Shown in pieces: positions 1 to 6,522 of a stretch of 10,826 bases of DNA. This stretch comes from CAYJBP01 sp964372025. GTDB lineage: Bacteria; Bacillota; Dehalobacteriia; UBA4068. The position numbers were made by a program, and so were the translations under genes. The notes under the pieces were generated by a model that was given only the letters and a program-made list of their open reading frames with translations, was not told the origin of the DNA and ran no database searches. The stretch lies in the NCBI GenBank assembly GCA_964372025.1, contig CAYJPF010000091.1, positions 1 through 10,826 of the forward strand. Reading direction: 5' to 3'. Each line of letters begins with the position of its first letter. Positions within the stretch are counted from its first letter, which is position 1.

Positions 1-54
1 TATGAAGCCGGCAAACTGGGATAAAAATGGGTTCGGATTATGGGCTCGTGCTTA
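1..54 (+). repeat. Right end of a dispersed repeat, copy 1 (cut by window edge)
   Basis: These 54 bases are identical to 4543-4596, and the match stops exactly after the shared CTTA (54 and 4596). By comparison with the fuller copy at about 4331-4596, this is the 3' part of one arm plus the closing arm TGGGTTCGGATT and a short tail. Roughly 210 bases of this copy should lie left of the window, if it is complete. The element ends against the kinase gene, and its last bases supply that gene's ATG (40-42). Confidence 0.85.
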
Positions 55-966
55 AGCATCGCCATTATTATTAGCCGCTTAATAGCTTTTATCACCGCTT
101 ATTTGGTAAGCCGTTACACTATATCAAGAAAAAACAGTTTTCCTATTCCTAAAACCTATTATATTGGCCTGCTAATGGTAATGTTAGGCAGCCTATATCT
201 ATATATTAACTCTTTAGATCAACAATATTTATCTTTACTTGATGTTTCGATTAGCAGCGCTGCCTTAATAATTATCAATATAACTATAGTTTTAGTTGAT
301 GAAAAAATATATCATGCTTTATTAACTCTTGCCGAAAAAAAGCTATTAAAGCAGCAAAATAGCGCCTATGAGCAACAAGCTGAAATAATTGGCCAATCTA
401 CCAAGACCATAAATGCCATCAAACATGATATGAAAAATCATTTGTTGCTATTAGAGCAAATGCAGGCCAATAATAAAGATCTAAGCCCCTATATTCAGCA
501 AGTGATAACATCTATGGATATAGACTCTTATCTTGTGCAATCGCATAATTTTATTATTGATAGCATTGTTAATTTTAAATTACTGCCTTTAAAAAAACAA
601 GAAATACCGATATCTATTGATATAACAATTCCGACGGAATTAAATATTGCAGCCTATGATCTTACGGTGATTATTGGTAATTTGTTAGATAATGCAATTA
701 CAGCACTTGAAAAAGCCACTGATAAAAGGCTGGATTTAATTATTACTTTGGATAAAGCAAATTTATTAATATTGGTTGATAATTCCTATGACGGCCAATT
801 ATTAAAAGATGGCAAATATTTTAAAACAACTAAAAAGCCCAAGCAAAATCATGGTTTGGGCTTAGCCAATATAGAAAAATCCTTAGCCAAGTATAATGGC
901 GAAATGATTATAGATTATACAAAAACTATATTTTCTGTATCAGTAATTATCCCTGTTAAACAATAA
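40..966 (+). CDS. AgrC-like GHKL sensor histidine kinase, probably 5'-truncated
   Basis: This is the C-terminal part of a quorum-sensing-type (HPK10, AgrC/ComD-like) membrane histidine kinase. Such proteins autophosphorylate on His and pass the phosphate to a LytTR response regulator. About two or three hydrophobic segments remain (residues about 6-24, 40-57 and 70-87). A coiled linker follows, then the phosphoacceptor box KHDMKNH (128-134, His129), the ATP-binding N box NLLDNA (214-219) and the G2 motif HGLGL (271-275). Full family members usually have about 420-440 residues with six or seven membrane spans, so about 100 or more N-terminal residues are missing. The ATG at 40 lies inside the repeat, codons 1-5 are repeat sequence, and TAA at 22-24 closes the frame upstream. 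No good ribosome site precedes the ATG. No response regulator, agrB or agrD lies downstream. It is probably a decaying fragment, although the catalytic half is intact and open. The kinase family is clear; expression is doubtful. Confidence 0.8.
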   Translation: MGSCLSIAIIISRLIAFITAYLVSRYTISRKNSFPIPKTYYIGLLMVMLGSLYLYINSLDQQYLSLLDVSISSAALIIINITIVLVDEKIYHALLTLAEKKLLKQQNSAYEQQAEIIGQSTKTINAIKHDMKNHLLLLEQMQANNKDLSPYIQQVITSMDIDSYLVQSHNFIIDSIVNFKLLPLKKQEIPISIDITIPTELNIAAYDLTVIIGNLLDNAITALEKATDKRLDLIITLDKANLLILVDNSYDGQLLKDGKYFKTTKKPKQNHGLGLANIEKSLAKYNGEMIIDYTKTIFSVSVIIPVKQ

Positions 967-1055
967 ACTATAGACATATAAGTTCTTTATAACTAGCATA
1001 TATTTAGCTAATAAAAATTATCAGTTATTCCCTAAAACCTATCACTTATTACTTA

Positions 1056-1086
1056 TTGTAGCACAGTTAAAAAAAATAAGTATAAT
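1056..1086 (+). promoter_or_regulatory. Candidate sigma-A promoter for the membrane protein at 1164
   Basis: A perfect -10 box TATAAT lies at 1081-1086, about 75 bases before the start codon. The nearest -35-like hexamer is TTGTAG at 1056-1061, but the spacer is 19 bases, longer than the usual 17. The rest of the 967-1163 gap is AT-rich, with no terminator for the upstream kinase and no recognisable small gene. Confidence 0.35.
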
Positions 1087-1163
1087 AAGAGTATATTATT
1101 AGCGCAAAATAGCTAAAAGCTGAATAATTAGTTAATAAACAAATTAAATATTTAGAGGTTTAT

Positions 1164-2027
1164 ATGAATAATTTACCAAAAATCAAAAACCAAGCTAGAT
1201 GCTTTAAAAAGCCATTTCTTAAAATGTTAATCTTGCAAATGTTACTGATTATACCGGGCATAATATTTTTTATTCCGGCCTTTACTGTAATAAAATATGC
1301 ACTAATTATTACGATAATATATTTAGTGGTTCAATTTAGGTATAATCGTAACGAGGCTACTTCTTTAGGAATTAGCCTGGCTTTTCTTGCCCCGATATTG
1401 CCTACGTATCTTTTGCAGGAAATATATTATCAAATTCGCCATTTTTTTCAACCAAATCTGGCTGCTCTTTTGCCTTATGAATGGTACGATTTTTCCGAGA
1501 TATTATTGGGCTTTTATCTAGTTCACTTGGCAATATACACCTTTGTCTTTGCGATGTTTTGCAAATCTAAAAATGCTTTGGCTAAAACTTTTCGCCAAAT
1601 GCTAACCCTGCAAGTTATTGCTTTTACAGCCTTGCTTTTAATTTGGCGCATCTACAGCGAGGCTCATCCCGATGGCTTTGATTATCAAAATTATGGTAAT
1701 TATCTGCTGCTGGGGCTTAATATTATCACCTTGCTTTATCTTGCTTGGCAGTTTAAGTTTAAGAATATCATTAACTGGGGTTTACCGCTGGCTTTTGCCT
1801 TTATGCCCCTTTTGCAGCTAATTAGATTTAGCGATAATTTTTACCGATTAATCGATAGTGTTTTATCATTTTTTAATCTAGGCTTAGTAATGCCTTACAA
1901 TAGCGATGCTCATTTTTATGAATCAACTTTATTTTTAAATCTGGCTCTTAAATATTATGCTATTCCTTTTGCAGCTTTAACCGGGCTGATTTGTTTGATC
2001 TATATAAAAAAACAAAAAAGGAGCTAA
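1164..2027 (+). CDS. Multi-pass membrane protein of unknown family (paralogue A)
   Basis: I do not recognise the family. The 287-residue product is strongly hydrophobic, with about eight likely membrane segments (near residues 20-37, 43-58, 69-88, 112-132, 146-162, 178-196, 205-222 and 264-282) and a basic C-terminus. It is clearly paralogous to the protein at 4713-5612: both have the motif LPYEW at residues 103-107, an ASLGIS or TSLGIS motif near 66-71, and GLPLAF followed by MP near 206-219. The start is supported by AGAGG at 1154-1158. The stop is 4 bases before the methyltransferase start, whose ribosome site lies inside this gene's last codons, so the two are probably co-translated. No transporter or enzyme signature was seen. 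Confidence 0.8.
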   Translation: MNNLPKIKNQARCFKKPFLKMLILQMLLIIPGIIFFIPAFTVIKYALIITIIYLVVQFRYNRNEATSLGISLAFLAPILPTYLLQEIYYQIRHFFQPNLAALLPYEWYDFSEILLGFYLVHLAIYTFVFAMFCKSKNALAKTFRQMLTLQVIAFTALLLIWRIYSEAHPDGFDYQNYGNYLLLGLNIITLLYLAWQFKFKNIINWGLPLAFAFMPLLQLIRFSDNFYRLIDSVLSFFNLGLVMPYNSDAHFYESTLFLNLALKYYAIPFAALTGLICLIYIKKQKRS

Positions 2028-2031
2028 AACC

Positions 2032-2700
2032 ATGGACAATTATTATCAGCAAAAACTAAATTCCCAAAAATTATTTGAAGTTTATAATACATCAATTCCT
2101 CGTATTAAGCAATATTTAAATGCCGAGATTGAATTTGTTAAGCAAAATATCACCAAAGATGCTGATGTGCTGGAATTAGGGGCCGGCTATGGCCGCATAG
2201 TTAAAGAACTTGCCCCATTTTGCCATTCGATTATCGGCTTAGAGATATCTGCCGAAAGTGTTGAGCTGGGCAATCAATATTTAGAAAATCATCCTCAGGC
2301 TGCTCTGATTGCCATGGATGTACATCAAATCGAATTAGATAAATCATTTGATCTAATCTTATGTTTGCAAAATGGCTTATCTTCTATGCGCATCACTAAT
2401 CAAACTTTAGATAAAATATTTAGCCATTTAAAGCCCGGCGGCAAGGCGCTGATTAGCACCTATAGTAGCGATTTTTGGCCAATTCGGCTCAAATGGTTTG
2501 AAGAGCAAGCCGCTAAAGGCTTGTTGGGCGCAATCGATTATGAGCAAACCAAAAATGGCATAATTGTTTGCGATGATGGCTTTAAAGCAACCACCCATTC
2601 GCTTGCCGACTTGGAAAAAATTGGCAAAAGCCTAGGATTTTCTTATAAAGTTATAGAAATAGATAATTCCAGCTTATTTTTGATTATCGAAAAAGATTAA
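2032..2700 (+). CDS. Class I SAM-dependent methyltransferase
   Basis: This 222-residue protein has the Rossmann-fold methyltransferase pattern. Motif I is VLELGAGYG (46-54). The acidic residue ending strand 2 is Glu71 in IGLEIS, and MDVHQ near 95-99 fits the adenine-contacting position. FDLILCLQNGLSS (106-118) fits motif IV, and LKPGGKALIST (133-143) fits the post-motif strand. The C-terminal part is probably the substrate lid and gives no clear substrate. The start is supported by GGAG at 2020-2023, eight bases before ATG. It follows the membrane protein by 4 bases and so is likely in the same transcript, which may hint at a membrane-associated or lipid-like substrate, but this is inference. 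Length is normal for a stand-alone small-molecule methyltransferase. No terminator was found after it. Confidence 0.88.
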   Translation: MDNYYQQKLNSQKLFEVYNTSIPRIKQYLNAEIEFVKQNITKDADVLELGAGYGRIVKELAPFCHSIIGLEISAESVELGNQYLENHPQAALIAMDVHQIELDKSFDLILCLQNGLSSMRITNQTLDKIFSHLKPGGKALISTYSSDFWPIRLKWFEEQAAKGLLGAIDYEQTKNGIIVCDDGFKATTHSLADLEKIGKSLGFSYKVIEIDNSSLFLIIEKD

Positions 2701-2701
2701 T

Positions 2702-2730
2702 TTGCAATTTTACTTTTATATATTTATAAA
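2702..2730 (+). promoter_or_regulatory. Candidate sigma-A promoter for the YjiH-type gene
   Basis: TTGCAA (2702-2707) and TATAAA (2725-2730) are separated by 17 bases, immediately after the methyltransferase stop and about 55 bases before the next start. The leader then carries two purine-rich Shine-Dalgarno-like stretches, GGGAGG (about 2738-2743) and AGGAG (2773-2777). Only the second is spaced correctly for an ATG. Confidence 0.45.
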
Positions 2731-2784
2731 ACAGAAGGGAGGTTAACGTTTAAACTATTAAAAAAGCCTGAAAGGAGTATTAAA

Positions 2785-4116
2785 ATGAATCAAGAAAAAA
2801 CTTTAGACAAAAGCAAAATGTTTGCTCCCGCCAATATCTTAAAATTTATTTTACTTAATGCCCTCGGAATTTTTATGTTCTTTATTACCATTACTATTGG
2901 CGAAAAAACCAGTATCCCCATCGACCATATCGTTAGCTATATCCGCGCCCTACCGAATGTAGGAACTATTTATGCCAGTATTGTTATCGTGGTGGGGGCT
3001 ATTTTGCCCTTTATCGACAAAAGCTGGAATAAAGATAAGGTTACCTTAGTTTTCTCGATATTTAAGGTAGCGGCTATCGGGGTTTTGGCTTTGCAGCTTT
3101 TCCAATTAGGGCCGGAATCTATTCATACCCCGGGCATGTTGCCCTTTGTTTTTAATGTAGTTGTTATCCCGGTTACAACCTTGGTGCCGGTTGGTGCTAT
3201 CTTCTTAGCCTTTTTAATTAATTATGGATTAATGGAATTTATCGGCGTATTTATGCGCCCGATTATGCGCCCCATCTGGAAAACCCCCGGCCGCTCGGCT
3301 ATTGATGCCGTGGCCTCGTTTGTTGGTAGTTATTCGGTGGGCTTGCTGATTACCAATCGTGTTTATAAAGAAGGCCGTTATTCCACTAAAGAGGCTTCGA
3401 TTATCGCCACCGGTTTTTCTACCGTTTCGGCCACCTTTATGGTTATTGTGGCCAATACCGCCGGCGTTATGGAAAGCTGGAATGCCTATTTCTGGGGCAC
3501 TTTGGCTATTACCTTCCTGGTAACTGCGATTACTACCAGGATTTATCCCCTCTCTAAAAAGTCCAACTTAGGCTACAATGATATGGAAGTTATCGCCGAG
3601 CCGGCACCGCCTGCCAATCAAATCTTTAAATGCGCTTTGGACGAAGGCTTAAGCAGCTGCGCCAAGGCTCCTTCGGTAGGTAGCGGCGTAGTTAAGAATT
3701 TAGTAGATGGCATTAAGCTGGCCTTAGCCATTGGCCCCACCTTGATGGCAATCGGCTTCTTCGGCTTATGCTTAGAGGCTTTTACCCCTGTTTTTGATAT
3801 TATCGGCTATATTTTCCTACCCTTTACCATGGTGCTCGGCTTTGGCGAAGAGGCTGCTTTGATGGCCACCGCCAGCGCTATCAGCTTGGCCGAAATGTTC
3901 TTGCCTTCCGGCATTTTAGCCGAGGCCAGCCCCTTAGCCCAAGCTACAATGGCTATTGTTTGCGTATCGGAAATTTTATTCTTCTCGGCTTCTATCCCTT
4001 GTATTTTATCTACCGAAATTAAGATTTCGCTTAAAGATATTTTAATTGTTTGGGTGGAGCGGATTATTTTATCATTAATCCTGGCCACCCCGTTTGCGAT
4101 GTTCTTCTTGGTTTAG
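2785..4116 (+). CDS. YjiH family nucleoside-recognition (Gate) domain membrane protein
   Basis: The 443-residue integral membrane protein matches the YjiH family, whose members carry Gate/nucleoside-recognition domains also seen in nucleoside transporters and spore maturation proteins. The N-terminus begins AxILKFILLNALGIFMFF-like (residues 15-33). The Gate-like core follows, with VGAIFLAFLINYGLMEF (136-152), the conserved loop RPIWKTPGRSAIDA (162-175), GSYSVGLLITNRVY (181-194) and a helix with GFSTVSATFMVIVANTAG (210-227). A polar insert at about 254-300 precedes the second half. The substrate is not known from sequence. ATG 2785 has AGGAG seven bases upstream. It stands alone between its own candidate promoter and a strong terminator. 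Stop TAG is the only non-TAA stop among the well-supported genes. GC is visibly higher than in the kinase and membrane-protein genes to its left. Confidence 0.88.
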   Translation: MNQEKTLDKSKMFAPANILKFILLNALGIFMFFITITIGEKTSIPIDHIVSYIRALPNVGTIYASIVIVVGAILPFIDKSWNKDKVTLVFSIFKVAAIGVLALQLFQLGPESIHTPGMLPFVFNVVVIPVTTLVPVGAIFLAFLINYGLMEFIGVFMRPIMRPIWKTPGRSAIDAVASFVGSYSVGLLITNRVYKEGRYSTKEASIIATGFSTVSATFMVIVANTAGVMESWNAYFWGTLAITFLVTAITTRIYPLSKKSNLGYNDMEVIAEPAPPANQIFKCALDEGLSSCAKAPSVGSGVVKNLVDGIKLALAIGPTLMAIGFFGLCLEAFTPVFDIIGYIFLPFTMVLGFGEEAALMATASAISLAEMFLPSGILAEASPLAQATMAIVCVSEILFFSASIPCILSTEIKISLKDILIVWVERIILSLILATPFAMFFLV

Positions 4117-4123
4117 ATTTGTT

Positions 4124-4159
4124 AAAAAGGCCTGCGTTAGGTTTAGCGCAGGCCTTTTT
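4124..4159 (+). terminator. Strong rho-independent terminator after the YjiH-type gene
   Basis: A perfect 13-bp stem (4124-4136 with 4147-4159) carries a GGCCTGCG core, a 10-base loop and a run of five T at the 3' end. It starts 7 bases after the TAG stop. The A run on the 5' side makes it equally usable from the minus strand, which fits a convergent gene remnant ending at 4203. Confidence 0.93.
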
Positions 4160-4202
4160 ATGAGCTATTAAATATTTTTGATTAAAGCCTCTTTTACCAA
4201 CT

Positions 4203-4343
4203 TTATTGCTGCCATTTATTTGTAAAAATATGCAAAAGCACCGAGCCAAGAATTAGAATTAGCCAAATCATAAATCCCCAGTGATAATGGGCATTGTAAA
4301 TAAGATCATTGCCCTAGCCACCATGTACCAAATCCGAACCCAC
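4203..4343 (-). pseudogene. Remnant of a small membrane protein, interrupted by a TAG
   Basis: On the minus strand an open stretch of 36 codons (4313 down to the TAA at 4203-4205) encodes GNDLIYNAHYHWGFM followed by a clear membrane helix (IWLILILGSVLLHIF) and a polar tail TNKWQQ. Immediately upstream in the same frame, after a single TAG at 4314-4316, the reading continues as GSDLVHGG, which echoes the GNDLIYN pattern, to a possible GTG at 4341-4343. No start codon with a ribosome site is visible. The region overlaps the left end of the repeat element, so either the element cut a gene here or a tiny gene carries a nonsense mutation. The shared terminator at 4124-4159 lies 43 bases downstream. 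The family is not recognised. Confidence 0.4.
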
Positions 4344-4449
4344 CCCAGAAGAAATTAGGGCGGCCTATGCTGCGTTTCTCCTCCTTGCAGTACATTAAGT
4401 ACAACTGCGTCGTCGTGCCTTGCCTAGCCCGCCCTAATTTTTTCTGGGG
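4343..4449 (+). repeat. Arm B hairpin of the repeat element
   Basis: The outer 21 bases (4343-4363) and their partner (4429-4449) differ from perfect complementarity at one position; the core is AATTAGGGCGG against CCGCCCTAATT. The 65-base interior contains a weaker stem around GCAG/CTGC flanking TAC...GTA (about 4387-4407). The 3' arm contains a T-run (4438-4443), so it might also act as a terminator-like signal, though the T-run is in the stem rather than after it. Confidence 0.75.
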
Positions 4450-4472
4450 TCGCGCAGCGATTTTTTAGCAAA

Positions 4473-4557
4473 TTTGCCGCGCTTCAGACGAATGAAACCG
4501 CTCGAAGGCAGACTGGACGTCTTTCAAGAGCGGGTTCGCTCGTATGAAGCCGGCAAA
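4473..4557 (+). repeat. Arm C hairpin of the repeat element
   Basis: 4473-4503 pairs with 4528-4557 through blocks TTTGCCG, GCTTCA, ACGA, GAA and CCGCTC, separated by single mismatches and one bulge. The 24-base apical loop holds a short AGAC/GTCT stem. The mismatched but conserved layout is what long imperfect hairpins of palindromic repeats or structured RNAs look like. Confidence 0.75.
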
Positions 4558-4644
4558 CTGGGATAAAAATGGGTTCGGATTATGGGCTCGTGCTTACCCT
4601 TGATAATATAGTATAATTGTAACATGTTAATATTTTATCGTCAA

Positions 4645-4650
4645 TATAAT
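4645..4650 (+). promoter_or_regulatory. Candidate -10 box for the membrane protein at 4713
   Basis: A perfect TATAAT lies about 63 bases before the start codon, just beyond the repeat. No -35 hexamer sits at 16-18 bases; the closest, TTGTAA at 4617-4622, is 22 bases away. It is called only from the -10 match and its position. Confidence 0.3.
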
Positions 4651-4712
4651 ACGGTATATATCGAGCCTCTATAGCTAAATAAAATCTTAACTGTAAATAA
4701 AGAGGTTAACCA

Positions 4713-5612
4713 ATGACTAACAGCAAATGCTTTTTACAATTAAAATCCACCTTTATGCAGGCTTTTGTAAAAATGCTGCTCTTGCAAATAGCCATAATTT
4801 TACCGGCCATTATTTTGCTTTGGCGAGCGCAGGATATTGGCGATAGTTTGCTGCTAATTAATTTTATCTATTTAATCGTGATCTTGATTTTTAGGCGGCA
4901 GGAGCTGGCCTCGCTGGGCATCAGCACCGCTGCATTAGCTGCTATACCCTTTGCTTTTATTGCGCAATATGCTTATTTGCTAATTCGCCGGCTAATCAGC
5001 CCCGATTTTTCCAATCAACTGCCTTATGAATGGACAAAATTTGCCGATATTCTCAGCGGCTATTTACTATTTTTAGCCACATACACCTTTATTTTAGCCC
5101 TCTTAATCAAGGCTTGGTATCAAAAAGAAGCCTGGCTGCAAACTTTTAGCAGATTTTTTATTCTGCAGGTAGGGCTGTTTGCTGCCATGCTACTTATTCG
5201 GCGCCTTTATGGTTTTGTTCAATCAAGCCCTGTCGATTATGAGGAACTGGGCTTTAAATTGTTGATTGCTGCACTCATCATTTCGCTGATTTATCTTATT
5301 TGGCAAGTAAAAGTTAATTTTAGCGGCACTATTAACTTGGGCTTACCGCTGGCCTTTGCCGTGATGCCCGTGGTATTGCTGGTAAATATTTATAAGCTGA
5401 TCGCTAATATCGCATCAAGGCTGCTCTATCGTCAGTTTGCGATTCGGCTGCCTGATAATGAGGCTTTATATTATGAGCAAACCATCCTCTATGAGCAGAT
5501 GCTTAGCTATTATTGCCGCCCCTTAATCATCCTAACTTTGCTGATTTGCCTGGCTTATCACATTGTTAAAAGTAAGCGGAAAACTAATCAAGAAAAGCAA
5601 GCCCCAATATAA
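4713..5612 (+). CDS. Multi-pass membrane protein of unknown family (paralogue B)
   Basis: This is a 299-residue hydrophobic protein of unrecognised family and a paralogue of the protein at 1164-2027. LPYEW occupies the same residues (103-107), ELASLGIS (64-71) matches the other copy's EATSLGIS, and NLGLPLAFAVMP (208-219) matches its NWGLPLAFAFMP. About eight membrane segments are likely (near 20-37, 44-60, 71-90, 112-132, 148-162, 182-198, 209-227 and 270-286), and the tail is basic and polar. AGAGG at 4701-4705 sits seven bases before ATG. Unlike paralogue A it has no methyltransferase partner; it stands alone after the repeat and converges on panC with 40 bases between the stops. No strong terminator separates them. 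Confidence 0.8.
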   Translation: MTNSKCFLQLKSTFMQAFVKMLLLQIAIILPAIILLWRAQDIGDSLLLINFIYLIVILIFRRQELASLGISTAALAAIPFAFIAQYAYLLIRRLISPDFSNQLPYEWTKFADILSGYLLFLATYTFILALLIKAWYQKEAWLQTFSRFFILQVGLFAAMLLIRRLYGFVQSSPVDYEELGFKLLIAALIISLIYLIWQVKVNFSGTINLGLPLAFAVMPVVLLVNIYKLIANIASRLLYRQFAIRLPDNEALYYEQTILYEQMLSYYCRPLIILTLLICLAYHIVKSKRKTNQEKQAPI

Positions 5613-5652
5613 TTGGTCTTTAATTTGAATTATAGTGACGCAAGGCATAGGC

Positions 5653-6495
5653 TTAGTCTAACATGATATTGTCGATTAGGCGGGTTTGGCCAAAATAGAC
5701 GGCCACCGCCAATAATGACGGCCGATCTAGGCTTTTTAAAGGCAAAAACGCCTCCCTGTCTACCAGCTCTAAATAATCTAATTTGGCTAGTGGCGCTTGC
5801 TTAATCACTTCGTCTACCAGGCTTAATAAGGCCTCGGCATCCTTTTGGCCATGCTTATGGGCATCCTGGGCCCGCTTTAAGCCGCGCGATAGGCATAAGG
5901 CCTGCTTGCGCTCGTCATCACTTAAATATACATTGCGCGACGACATGGCCAAACCATCCTCCTCACGCACTATCGGTAGGCCGATAATGTCTATGTTTAG
6001 GTTTAAATCCTTAATCATGCGCTTTAGTATCAAAAATTGCTGGGCATCTTTTTTGCCAAAATAAGCGCGATGCGGCTGAATTATATTAAAAAGCTTTAAG
6101 CAAATCGTGCATACCCCCCGAAAATGGCCGGGGCGGCTTTTGCCGCAAAGGCGGTTCTCCAGATGCTCGGGGCTTATATATGTAGCATAAGCAGGCGGAT
6201 AAATATCCTCCGCTTGAGGGCAAAATAGGATATCAATGCCGGCTTTTTCGGCCTTGGCCATATCTGCATCTAAATCCCTAGGATAGCGGTCTAAATCCTC
6301 ATTGGGGCCAAATTGGCTGGGATTAACAAAAATGGTAGCTACCCTAAAATCCGTTTCCTTAACGGCTTGCTCCATAAGCGAAATATGCCCCTGATGCAAA
6401 TAACCCATAGTTGGCACTAAGCCAATTTCCAGGCCATTTTGGCGTTTATTTTGGCAAATGCGCTGCATTTGCTCGATACTTGTAATGATTTGCAT
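5653..6495 (-). CDS. panC: Pantothenate synthetase (pantoate-beta-alanine ligase)
   Basis: PanC condenses pantoate and beta-alanine, using ATP, to make pantothenate, the precursor of coenzyme A, in the cytoplasm. The 280-residue length is normal. Hallmarks are the HIGH-like motif PTMGYLHQGH (28-37), FVNPSQFGPNEDLDRYPR (56-73), GHFRGVCTICLKLFN (123-137), the FGKKDAQQ loop (146-153) and the KMSKS-like MSSRNVYLS (184-192). The start ATG has AGGAG on the minus strand just upstream (plus positions about 6501-6505). It follows the EIIC-like gene by 27 bases and is probably the last gene of the ftsH transcript. Neither panB nor panD is in the window, which is unusual because pan genes are often grouped. 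Confidence 0.97.
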   Translation of the reverse strand: MQIITSIEQMQRICQNKRQNGLEIGLVPTMGYLHQGHISLMEQAVKETDFRVATIFVNPSQFGPNEDLDRYPRDLDADMAKAEKAGIDILFCPQAEDIYPPAYATYISPEHLENRLCGKSRPGHFRGVCTICLKLFNIIQPHRAYFGKKDAQQFLILKRMIKDLNLNIDIIGLPIVREEDGLAMSSRNVYLSDDERKQALCLSRGLKRAQDAHKHGQKDAEALLSLVDEVIKQAPLAKLDYLELVDREAFLPLKSLDRPSLLAVAVYFGQTRLIDNIMLD

Positions 6496-6522
6496 AGTTT
6501 ACTCCTTTACCGGCGCTTATTT

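Larger units (their letters stand above)
4331..4596 (+). repeat. Dispersed repeat element folding as a three-way junction, copy 2
   Basis: The last 54 bases recur at 1-54. Internally the element has three nested inverted repeats. AATCCGAACCCA (4331-4342) pairs with 4570-4581 and closes the structure. Arm B, 4343-4363, pairs with 4429-4449 at 20 of 21 positions. Arm C, 4473-4503, pairs with 4528-4557, giving 26 Watson-Crick pairs with one bulge. The result is a junction with two long hairpins. There is no ORF of note and no transposase, and it is more GC-rich than its surroundings. It could be a non-autonomous mobile element, a dispersed palindromic repeat or a structured RNA. The left boundary is uncertain: 4331 is the minimum, while a weak end match (TAGCCAC against TAAGCAC) would place it near 4314. 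It fills most of the gene-free stretch 4117-4712. Confidence 0.8.

Noticed and set aside
4064..4249. Minus-strand 61-residue ORF
   Set aside because: It reads through the terminator hairpin and into the end of the YjiH-type gene, has no ribosome site, and the hydrophobic coding-like signal lies in a different minus-strand frame.
4343..4557. CRISPR array or retron-type msr/msd in the repeat region
   Set aside because: There are no regularly spaced repeats and spacers, and no reverse transcriptase or cas gene in the window; the pairing is purely inverted.
4600..4617. TTGATA and TATAAT just after the repeat as a promoter
   Set aside because: The boxes are only 6 bases apart, too close for a sigma-A promoter.
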